Below, one piece after another: positions 34,001-39,108 of a stretch of 39,108 bases of DNA. Positions within the stretch are counted from its first letter, which is position 1. Every line of letters starts with the position of its first letter. A program made the position numbers and the translations under genes. The stretch spans positions 1-39,108 of the forward strand of contig CAZWVT010000013.1 of NCBI GenBank assembly GCA_964636665.1, read 5' to 3'. This DNA is from JAAYLC01 sp964636665. GTDB taxonomy: Bacteria; Bacteroidota; Bacteroidia; Flavobacteriales; Flavobacteriaceae. Below the pieces are notes generated by a model. It made no database searches and was not told where the DNA came from. It worked only from the letters and a program-made list of their open reading frames with translations.

Positions 34001-34742
34001 AGCTGCTGTAATTCGAGAGAAAGGAAGCAATAGCGAAAGAGAAATGGCCTATATGATGCATCTTGCCGGATTTGACGTGAAAGATGTTCATATGACCGAT
34101 TTAATTGAAGGAAGAGAAACACTCGAAGATATTCAATTATTGGTGGCTGTCGGTGGTTTTAGCAACAGTGACGTTTTGGGAAGTGCCAAAGGTTGGGCAG
34201 GTGCATTCTTATACAATCCGTTAGCCAAAAAAGCATTGGAAAAATTCTTTAAAAGAGAGGATACTTTGTCTCTTGGCGTTTGTAACGGCTGTCAATTATT
34301 TATCGAATTGGGACTTCTCAATACAGAAGATGCTGTAAAACCAAAAATGCTTCACAACAAAACCGGAAAATTCGAATCTGTTTTCAGTACAGTTACCATT
34401 CAAGAAAACAATTCTGTTATGCTTTCTACCTTGGCAGGAACTACTTTGGGAATTTGGTCTGCGCATGGAGAAGGACGTTTCTCTTTACCGGAACAGGAAA
34501 CGCATTATAACATTGTTGCAAAATATACTTATGACCAACTGCCGGCAAGTCCCAACGGAAGCGATTACAATACGGCAATGATGACTGATAAAACAGGAAG
34601 ACATTTGGTAATGATGCCTCATTTGGAACGTTCAATTTTCCCTTGGAATTGGGCGTATTATCCGGAAAACAGAAAATCTGATGAAATTTCACCTTGGATT
34701 ATTGCTTTAGAAAATGCCAAAAACTGGCTGTTAAAAAAGTAG
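31068..34742 (+). CDS. purL: phosphoribosylformylglycinamidine synthase, single-chain PurL
   Basis: The enzyme converts FGAR, glutamine and ATP to FGAM in purine synthesis. This 1224-residue form carries all domains. The N-terminal and linker regions are followed by two AIRS-like halves (VNSEHCRHK, SIKAETHNFPT, GAATGSGGEIRD, SIHDHGAGGHLN, GKDSLSMKQKYKD). The C-terminal glutaminase has nucleophile C1072 in VCNGCQLF and the pair H1133 and E1135 in SAHGEGRFS. The full-length type, rather than the PurSQL split, is usual in Proteobacteria and Bacteroidota. No other purine gene is adjacent. A strong terminator follows. Confidence 0.97.
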   Translation: MIHFFGNAESIVYAVQTQENLTEETIDKLVWLFGNKPHIPHSLISTDDNDSFIGPRASMITPWSTNAVEITQNMNISGILRIEEFYNEKNLKNSFDEMLMQRYAELNQEIFDIHIQPESILEIEDIAKYNQEQGLALNDEEIDYLNTLSENLGRKLTDSEVFGFSQVNSEHCRHKIFNGVFEIDGEKMPSSLFRLIKKTSAENPNEIVSAYKDNVAFIKGPRVKQWAPKSGDKPDWYELKEFDSVISIKAETHNFPTTVEPFNGAATGSGGEIRDRLAGGKGSFPLAGTAVYMTSYSRLEEDRSWEKAMPERDWLYQAPLDILIKASNGASDFGNKFGQPLIAGSVLTFEHEEDARKLGFDKVIMLAGGVGYGKASQAIKETPEKGDKIVVLGGDNYRIGMGGAAVSSADTGEFHSAIELNAIQRSNPEMQKRVANAIRTMMECDENPIVSIHDHGAGGHLNCLSELVEETGGKIHLDKLPVGDPTLSAKEIMGNESQERMGLVISEKNKDILKRVAERERAPMYEVGDVTGDNRFSFEDKTGKKPLDFELAALFGSSPETVMRDKKIDRNYKEVSYAKNLFETYLEQLLQLEAVACKDWLTNKVDRCVTGRVAKQQTAGRLQLPLNNCGVMALDYDGTEGIATSIGHAPIAGLIDATAGSRLAITEALTNIIWAPLKSGIKSVSLSANWMWPCNNEGEDARLYEAVKAVSDYAIALGINIPTGKDSLSMKQKYKDMEVIAPGTVIISAAANCSDIKRIVEPVLQKNAGSIYYINLSQDKHKLGGSSFAQIVNAIGSEVPMVQNAEYVKNVFDTIQTLIQSNQVVAGHDVASGGLITTLLEMCFADLNLGAKIDLTSINEEDSFRVLFAENSGVVIQVKDDSTAENILKTNNIEFKKIGSVIDDENLYITNNEDEFNLNIPQWRDVWYRTSYLLDKNQSGAEYAKERFENYKNQPINYSFPKNFDGILKNTSKENRPKAAVIREKGSNSEREMAYMMHLAGFDVKDVHMTDLIEGRETLEDIQLLVAVGGFSNSDVLGSAKGWAGAFLYNPLAKKALEKFFKREDTLSLGVCNGCQLFIELGLLNTEDAVKPKMLHNKTGKFESVFSTVTIQENNSVMLSTLAGTTLGIWSAHGEGRFSLPEQETHYNIVAKYTYDQLPASPNGSDYNTAMMTDKTGRHLVMMPHLERSIFPWNWAYYPENRKSDEISPWIIALENAKNWLLKK

Positions 34743-34763
34743 TTTTAAAAAACATCGTTTAAT

Positions 34764-34799
34764 AAAAGGATATCTATTTAATTGGATATCCTTTTTTTT
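34764..34799 (+). terminator. intrinsic terminator after purL
   Basis: AAAAGGATATC (34764-34774) pairs perfectly with GATATCCTTTT (34785-34795) around a 10-base loop, and the T run continues to 34799. It isolates purL from the acyl-CoA synthetase gene. Confidence 0.82.
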
Positions 34800-34854
34800 G
34801 TACGGTAATTCTCAAAATTATTTATTACTTTCAACAACGTTAATAAATCGTGTT

Positions 34855-36636
34855 ATGAATACTAGAAGACTTTTCGACATACCATATTATCAATTAGAGA
34901 AATATCCTTTAGAAAAATGTTTGGTGACTAAATATGAAGGGAAATGGAAAGCTACTTCCACCCAACAATATATTAATCAATTTAATAAAATAAGTCGAGG
35001 GCTTTTGAAACTTGGAGTTGAAGTCAATGATAAAATTGCTCTTATATCTTCTCGAAATCGAACGGAATGGAATATTTGCGACATTGGAATTATGCAAATC
35101 GGCGCCCAAGGAGTACCTATTTATCCTACTATTTCTTCTCAGGAATATGAATATATTTTAAATCACAGCGGTGCAATTTATTGTTTTGTCTCTGACCAAG
35201 AAGTTTTTAATAAAGTAATGAACATTAAAGACAAAGTTCCAACTTTGAAAGAAGTATATACATTTGACGAAATTCCAAACGCTAAAAACTGGGAAGAAGT
35301 TTTAAAACTCGGCGAAGACACTTCCAATCAAAATGAAGTTGACAAACGAAAATCCGCTATTGATGAGAATGATGTTGCCACTTTAATTTACACATCCGGA
35401 ACCACAGGAAAACCAAAAGGCGTTATGTTGTCACATAAAAACATTGTTTCCAATGCAATTTATAGTTCGGAAAGACTGCCTATAGAAATCGGGAAATCCA
35501 GTGCATTAAGTTTTTTGCCGATAAGCCACGTTTATGAAAGAATGCTGCTTTATATGTATCAGCTTTGCGGAATCGAAATATATTTTGCAGAGGGCATTGA
35601 AACCATCAGTGAAAACCTGAAAGAAGTAAAACCGGAAGTAATGACAGCTGTACCGAGGTTGTTGGAAAAAGTTTATGATAAGATTTATTCCAAAGGTTTA
35701 GAGTTATCCGGAATTAAAAAAGCATTGTTTTTCTGGGCGGTAAATCTTGGTCTTAAGTATGAACCCTATGGAAAAAACGGAAGTTGGTATGAGTTTCAAT
35801 TGAAAATTGCCAATAAGCTCATATTTAGCAAATGGCGCGATGCACTTGGTGGAAATTTAAAAGCCATTGCTTCCGGAAGTGCCCCGTTACAACCTCGTCT
35901 GGCACGTGTTTTTAATGCTGCTCAAATTCCTGTTATGGAAGGTTACGGTCTGACTGAATCTTCGCCGGTAATTTCAGTAAACATGATGAGTGATTACGCA
36001 TTCCGTATTGGAACCGTAGGAAAACCAATTTCAAATACAGAGTTAAAAATAGCTGAAGACGGTGAAATCCTTATCAAAGGTCCTCAGGTAATGTTAGGTT
36101 ATTATAAAGATGAGGAAGAAACCGACAGGGTTTTAAAAAACGGCTATTTGCATACGGGAGATATCGGCGAGATTGACAAAGATGGATTTTTAAAAATTAC
36201 CGACCGCAAAAAAGAAATTTTCAAAACAAGTGGCGGAAAATACATCGCTCCGCAAATAATAGAAAATGTCATTAAACAATCCAGATTTATCCAACAAATA
36301 ATGGTTATAGGTGAAGGCGAAAAAATGCCCGCTGCATTTATTGAACCTGATTTTGAATTTATTAAAGAATGGGCAAATTTAAAAGGGCACGATATTTCAT
36401 CTGATATTAGAGAAATTGTAAATAATAAAATTGTCATTGACCGTATTCAAGAAGAAATCGACCATTATAACGAACAATTCGGACAATGGGAAAAAATCAA
36501 ACAATTTAGACTGACTCCCGATGTCTGGTCGATTGAAGCAGGTCATCTCACACCTACTTTAAAAATGAAGCGTCGCGTTATTTTAAATATATATAAAGAA
36601 TTATACAAAGATATTTACAGACATTATAAAGAGTGA
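34855..36636 (+). CDS. long-chain acyl-CoA synthetase (AMP-forming)
   Basis: The 593-residue enzyme activates fatty acids to acyl-CoA through an acyl-adenylate. The AMP-binding P-loop YTSGTTGKPKG spans residues 179-189. Later motifs are GYGLTESSPVISV, the aspartate-containing YLHTGDIGEIDKDG, and the hinge DRKKEIFKTSGGKYIAP, which includes the catalytic lysine region. The AA-length and segments match the FAA1/FadD15 branch rather than E. coli FadD. I chose the ATG at 34855 (MNTRRLFDIPYY); an in-frame TTG at 34798 lies within the purL terminator. A MarR regulator and a 3-hydroxyacyl-CoA dehydrogenase gene lie 2 kb downstream, which suggests shared fatty-acid metabolism. Confidence 0.92.
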   Translation: MNTRRLFDIPYYQLEKYPLEKCLVTKYEGKWKATSTQQYINQFNKISRGLLKLGVEVNDKIALISSRNRTEWNICDIGIMQIGAQGVPIYPTISSQEYEYILNHSGAIYCFVSDQEVFNKVMNIKDKVPTLKEVYTFDEIPNAKNWEEVLKLGEDTSNQNEVDKRKSAIDENDVATLIYTSGTTGKPKGVMLSHKNIVSNAIYSSERLPIEIGKSSALSFLPISHVYERMLLYMYQLCGIEIYFAEGIETISENLKEVKPEVMTAVPRLLEKVYDKIYSKGLELSGIKKALFFWAVNLGLKYEPYGKNGSWYEFQLKIANKLIFSKWRDALGGNLKAIASGSAPLQPRLARVFNAAQIPVMEGYGLTESSPVISVNMMSDYAFRIGTVGKPISNTELKIAEDGEILIKGPQVMLGYYKDEEETDRVLKNGYLHTGDIGEIDKDGFLKITDRKKEIFKTSGGKYIAPQIIENVIKQSRFIQQIMVIGEGEKMPAAFIEPDFEFIKEWANLKGHDISSDIREIVNNKIVIDRIQEEIDHYNEQFGQWEKIKQFRLTPDVWSIEAGHLTPTLKMKRRVILNIYKELYKDIYRHYKE

Positions 36637-36675
36637 TTTTGTAATTCAAATAAAAAAAATACAATCCTACAAATG

Positions 36676-36703
36676 AAGCCGATTCTTATGAGTTGGCTTT
36701 TTA
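36676..36703 (+). terminator. probable terminator after the acyl-CoA synthetase gene
   Basis: AAGCCGA (36676-36682) pairs with TTGGCTT (36693-36699) with one G-U pair and a 10-base loop, followed by TTTT. An outer pair CTACAAA (36667-36673) and TTTGTAG (36715-36721) brackets this hairpin. Confidence 0.6.
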
Positions 36704-36809
36704 ATTATAGTTTTTTTGTAGCGGTGTTTACAAGCCTTTAAAAATATCTCCTGCATTCTGTCTGAGTCTTTAAATTTTTTTATTATTTTAGATGCAAGAT
36801 ATTTGTTTC

Positions 36810-36853
36810 TGCCGGATATGTTGCTGCTACCCCCACAATTAACTTGTCCGGCA
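36810..36853. repeat. 7-bp inverted repeat upstream of the membrane protein gene
   Basis: TGCCGGA (36810-36816) and TCCGGCA (36847-36853) are perfect reverse complements separated by 30 bases. The GC-rich arms stand out against the AT-rich spacer. The site lies 42 bases before the start codon at 36895. It could be a leader hairpin or two half-sites of a regulator; I cannot tell which. Confidence 0.4.
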
Positions 36854-36894
36854 AAAATATTTTTTATTATAACAACCTAAATAGCATACCACTA

Positions 36895-37554
36895 ATGGAA
36901 ACAATTTTCAATGTATTCTTAGTTCTACAAATAGTAAGCGGTTCGATAGCACTGATGACGGGAGGAGTCAACATGTTTCGGAAAAAAGGAAATATAACCC
37001 ACCGGAAAGTAGGAAAAACATTTTTTATAGCGATGATAGTAGCAGGAATTTCATGTCTTGCTATTTCTTACCTTCGACCAAATTACTTTTTATTTATTGT
37101 CGGGATTCTAACGCTTTATATGGTCGCATCGGGACAATTTTATTTAAAATACAAAACACAGCGAAGTCCCGGAATAATTTTTTTAGGTTGGACAATGACA
37201 GTTTTAATGTTATTTGCCGGACTTGTTTTTATCGATGAAGGAATTTTATCAGTAATAAAATCTGATTCAAACGGGTTTACTTATATGATTTTAGGAGTGT
37301 TGGCATTGTTTTTCGTAAGACAAGATTTTAAAAACTACAGGAATAAATCAGTAATAAAAAACTATTGGCTGGTGGCACATTTTCAAAGAATGACCGGAAG
37401 TTTTGTAGCTACCTTAACCGCTCTTTTAATCATTAATATAAAATACTTCTTAACTCCGATTCCGAACACTGCGTATTTTATCATCCCCACTGTTATTTTT
37501 ATTCCTATAATCATACGTTGGAGAGGAAAGTATGAAGTTAGAAAAAGTAGATAA
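36895..37554 (+). CDS. multi-TM membrane protein, DUF2306-like
   Basis: This 219-residue protein has six or seven hydrophobic helices. After the first helix comes a polar loop RKKGNITHRKVGKTFF, whose HRxxGxxF pattern recalls DUF2306-type membrane proteins. Another conserved-looking loop is YWLVAHFQRMTGSFVA. I chose the ATG at 36895 (METIFNVFLVLQ) because an upstream TTG at 36844 sits inside the inverted repeat and would add polar residues. No neighbour shares its strand closely, so it is likely transcribed alone. Function unknown. Confidence 0.65.
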   Translation: METIFNVFLVLQIVSGSIALMTGGVNMFRKKGNITHRKVGKTFFIAMIVAGISCLAISYLRPNYFLFIVGILTLYMVASGQFYLKYKTQRSPGIIFLGWTMTVLMLFAGLVFIDEGILSVIKSDSNGFTYMILGVLALFFVRQDFKNYRNKSVIKNYWLVAHFQRMTGSFVATLTALLIINIKYFLTPIPNTAYFIIPTVIFIPIIIRWRGKYEVRKSR

Positions 37555-37607
37555 TTTTTTAGTGAATCTGTTATTGTCGTGCCTCTCTCCTATTAAAACT
37601 CGCTTAT

Positions 37608-37628
37608 AATGATTTACATAAAATCATT
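37608..37628. repeat. inverted repeat upstream of the DUF488 gene
   Basis: AATGATTT (37608-37615) and AAATCATT (37621-37628) form perfect 8-bp arms around ACATA; the outer T-A pair at 37607/37629 extends this to 9 bp. A second small dyad, ACTAAT (37639-37644) and ATTAGT (37652-37657), follows. Both lie 65-115 bases before the DUF488 start and could be operator sites or chance AT-rich dyads. Confidence 0.35.
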
Positions 37629-37722
37629 AGATTAGAACACTAATCACAAACATTAGTTAAACGCATCTATGTATTTAATAAAGCAGTGATTATCCTTTAA
37701 TTTTAAGGGATAAATAACTGTC

Positions 37723-38244
37723 ATGAAAACGATTTGGACCATTGGACACTCTTCACAGGATTTAGATGATTTTTTAAATGCTTTAATTTCGTTTAAAATA
37801 GAACTACTCGTTGATGTGCGTCGGTATCCCGGCTCCGGAAAATTCCCGCATTTTAATAAAGATTCACTTGCCAAATCATTGAATGGGAAAAACATCTTAT
37901 ACAAACATTTTGAAAATTTAGGTGGAAGAAGAAAAGTTCAGGAAGATTCTAAAAATGACGCTTGGCGATTAGATTCTTTTAGAGGTTATGCGGATTATAT
38001 GGAAACGGATGCATTTAAATCGGATATTGATAAACTGGAAAATTTAGCTTCAAAATATCGTACAGCCTATATGTGTTCAGAAGTGCTTTGGTGGCGATGT
38101 CACCGTTCTTTAATTTCTGATTTGCTCAAAGTAAAAGGATGGGAAGTCCTTCATATTATGAATGAAAAAAACACACAAGAACATCCTTATACACAAGCGG
38201 CAACAGTAAAAAACAATCAATTATCATATAAAAAATCTTCTTGA
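37723..38244 (+). CDS. DUF488 family protein
   Basis: The 173-residue protein shows the DUF488 pattern. The N-terminal TIGHSSQDLDDF is followed by LLVDVRRYPGSGKFPHFNKDSL, then YADYM, and then the conserved cysteine pair in MCSEVLWWRCHRSLI. The last motif, CSE-x5-CHR, is diagnostic of the family. It is a soluble protein. Biochemical function is not established to my knowledge, although the DVR and CHR residues look like an active site. It stands alone, 56 bases upstream of the marR gene, with inverted repeats on both sides. Confidence 0.85.
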   Translation: MKTIWTIGHSSQDLDDFLNALISFKIELLVDVRRYPGSGKFPHFNKDSLAKSLNGKNILYKHFENLGGRRKVQEDSKNDAWRLDSFRGYADYMETDAFKSDIDKLENLASKYRTAYMCSEVLWWRCHRSLISDLLKVKGWEVLHIMNEKNTQEHPYTQAATVKNNQLSYKKSS

Positions 38245-38249
38245 ATTTA

Positions 38250-38263
38250 TTATGCATGCATAA
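38250..38263. promoter_or_regulatory. perfect 14-bp palindrome, candidate MarR operator
   Basis: TTATGCATGCATAA is its own exact reverse complement. Allowing one mismatched pair, the symmetry extends to 20 bases (38247-38266; 18 of 20 positions symmetric). It lies between the DUF488 stop and marR, starting 24 bases upstream of a perfect -7 element. This size and position are what is expected for an autoregulatory MarR-family site. Confidence 0.6.
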
Positions 38264-38273
38264 CAATAATGAT

Positions 38274-38281
38274 TATATTTG
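38274..38281 (+). promoter_or_regulatory. -7 element for marR
   Basis: TATATTTG is a perfect TAnnTTTG, ending 19 bases before the marR ATG. The palindrome described above covers the spacer region just upstream, so a bound regulator would be expected to block RNA polymerase. Confidence 0.6.
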
Positions 38282-38300
38282 TTACACATATTCCAATTAA

Positions 38301-38744
38301 ATGCAAGAAAAAACGATAGATTATATTTTTAGAGCCACTTGGTTAAACATCTCAAAAATGTACCATGAAGAAGCATTAAAAGTAGGAAGTACAATGGCTA
38401 CAGGTTTTGTTTTAATAAATATCGATCCTGAAAACGGCACGCCTTCCACCTCATTGGGACCTAAAATGGGAATGGAAGCTACAAGTTTGTCTCGGACATT
38501 GAAATCTATGGAAGAAAAGAATTTGATAATCCGAAAACCCAATCCACACGACGGACGCAGCATTTTAATTTTCCTCACTCCTTTTGGCAAAGAAATGCGT
38601 GAATTTTCCAAATCGGTTGTGCTTCGGTTTGATGAAGTTATTAAAGAAAATATAGCTCCGGATGACTTAGAAACATTTAAAAAGGTTGCAATAAAAATTA
38701 ATGATTTAATCGATTCAAAAAAGATATATAACACTGATAAATAA
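38301..38744 (+). CDS. MarR family transcriptional regulator
   Basis: The 147-residue protein has the winged helix-turn-helix of the MarR family. The recognition region is MGMEATSLSRTLKSMEEKNLI, and the wing carries the signature DGRSILIFLTPFG (DxRxxxxxLT). Helices at both ends form the dimer interface. The opening sequence resembles the regulators that precede beta-oxidation operons in flavobacteria, as far as I recall. It ends six bases before a 3-hydroxyacyl-CoA dehydrogenase gene, so it is probably co-transcribed and may sense acyl-CoA. A palindrome in its promoter is the likely binding site. Confidence 0.9.
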   Translation: MQEKTIDYIFRATWLNISKMYHEEALKVGSTMATGFVLINIDPENGTPSTSLGPKMGMEATSLSRTLKSMEEKNLIIRKPNPHDGRSILIFLTPFGKEMREFSKSVVLRFDEVIKENIAPDDLETFKKVAIKINDLIDSKKIYNTDK

Positions 38745-38750
38745 CAGCTT

Positions 38751-39108
38751 ATGTCAAAAAGAAGAATAAATAATGTAGCAGTTATCGGCTCCGGAATTAT
38801 GGGAAGCGCCATTGCTTGTCATTTTGCCAATATCGGCGTTGAGGTTTTGCTGCTGGATATTGTCCCTCGCAAACTCACTGATGCAGAAAAACAAAAAGGA
38901 CTTACACTTGAAGATAATGAAGTTCGAAACCGCATCGTAAACGATGCACTTAAATTGAGCGTAAAAAGCAAACCTTCTCCTTTATATCACAAAGACTTTC
39001 TAAGCCGAATTACCACCGGAAATCTGGAAGACGATATTCAGAAAATAAATAAAGCCGATTGGATTATTGAGGTTGTAATTGAACGTTTGGACATTAAAAA
39101 ACAGGTTT
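38751..39108 (+). CDS. 3-hydroxyacyl-CoA dehydrogenase, N-terminal part (truncated by window end)
   Basis: Only the first 119 residues are visible. They form the start of a Rossmann fold with GSGIMG (residues 13-18, the GxGxxG motif) and an acidic residue D36 in LLLDI that would select NAD. ADWIIEVVIERLDIKKQ near the break matches the conserved region of 3-hydroxyacyl-CoA dehydrogenases. It probably performs the third step of beta-oxidation. The placement of the dehydrogenase domain at the N-terminus fits a FadN-like protein that continues into an enoyl-CoA hydratase domain; that part lies outside the window. It begins six bases after marR. Confidence 0.88.
   Translation, partial: MSKRRINNVAVIGSGIMGSAIACHFANIGVEVLLLDIVPRKLTDAEKQKGLTLEDNEVRNRIVNDALKLSVKSKPSPLYHKDFLSRITTGNLEDDIQKINKADWIIEVVIERLDIKKQV

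Noticed and set aside
1..39108. CRISPR array, defence island, prophage, rRNA or tRNA genes
   Set aside because: I looked for regularly spaced direct repeats, phage structural genes, and tRNA-like arms with a CCA-type end in the intergenic regions, and saw none. A tRNAscan-SE and Infernal run would settle the RNA genes.

Overview
The window looks like ordinary chromosome from a member of the Bacteroidota, most likely class Flavobacteriia. Three observations support this. The DNA is AT-rich. Several genes are preceded by the Bacteroidota housekeeping promoter pattern TTG-N(17-23)-TAnnTTTG rather than by a clear -35/-10 pair. The gene content is also typical: a type IX secretion (T9SS) sorting domain on a secreted nuclease, a fused alpha/beta 2-oxoacid dehydrogenase E1, a BatA-like protein next to a dihydroorotase homologue, a single-chain PurL, and lipoprotein-type envelope genes. 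Genus cannot be fixed from the sequence alone. The sequence is a draft scaffold with two runs of exactly 100 N (3577-3676 and 19262-19361), and the first one removes most of an OmpA-family gene.

Layout. Positions 1-559 contain no convincing gene but hold a 330-bp segment bounded by perfect 20-bp inverted repeats, which looks like a MITE or IS remnant. Positions 560-4590 hold a nitroreductase with a small charged protein, a TerC-family membrane protein, a ribosome hibernation factor with an ArsC-like companion, and a minus-strand envelope set (DUF1328 microprotein, lipocalin-like lipoprotein, OmpA-like lipoprotein). Positions 4687-8109 hold the E1 alpha/beta fusion, divergent from an isopenicillin-N-synthase-like oxygenase and a SUI1/YciH protein. 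Positions 8238-11961 hold a candidate microprotein and DNA and translation maintenance genes (uracil-DNA glycosylase, a Smr-less MutS2, YebC). Positions 12060-15667 hold a DCC thiol oxidoreductase, a small membrane protein, a LolD-like ATPase overlapping a TIGR02757 gene, and a GAF histidine kinase.

Positions 15740-19255 form a plus-strand operon: a BatA-like protein, a dihydroorotase homologue that has lost its metal ligands, and a small membrane protein. Positions 19420-22605 carry an alpha/beta hydrolase, a minus-strand run of peroxiredoxin, metallo-hydrolase and coiled-coil protein, and a cysteine-free endonuclease III. Positions 22610-27455 are a tight minus-strand operon: ABC-2 ATPase, permease, NtrC-type regulator without a DNA-binding domain, and a secreted M28-like peptidase. 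Positions 27512-30968 hold a YCF48-like lipoprotein, an RsmB-type RNA methyltransferase and the T9SS-exported endonuclease I. Positions 31068-39108 hold PurL, an acyl-CoA synthetase, a 5-7 TM protein, a DUF488 protein, and a MarR regulator with a perfect palindrome in its promoter region, followed by a truncated 3-hydroxyacyl-CoA dehydrogenase. The last two probably begin a beta-oxidation operon.

No CRISPR array, prophage, defence island, biosynthetic cluster, rRNA or tRNA gene was recognised. I did not find an obviously new multi-gene system. The best leads are the inverted-repeat element, the two overlooked small genes (4429-4590 and 8238-8354), the family members missing expected catalytic or cofactor residues, and the MarR operator candidate.
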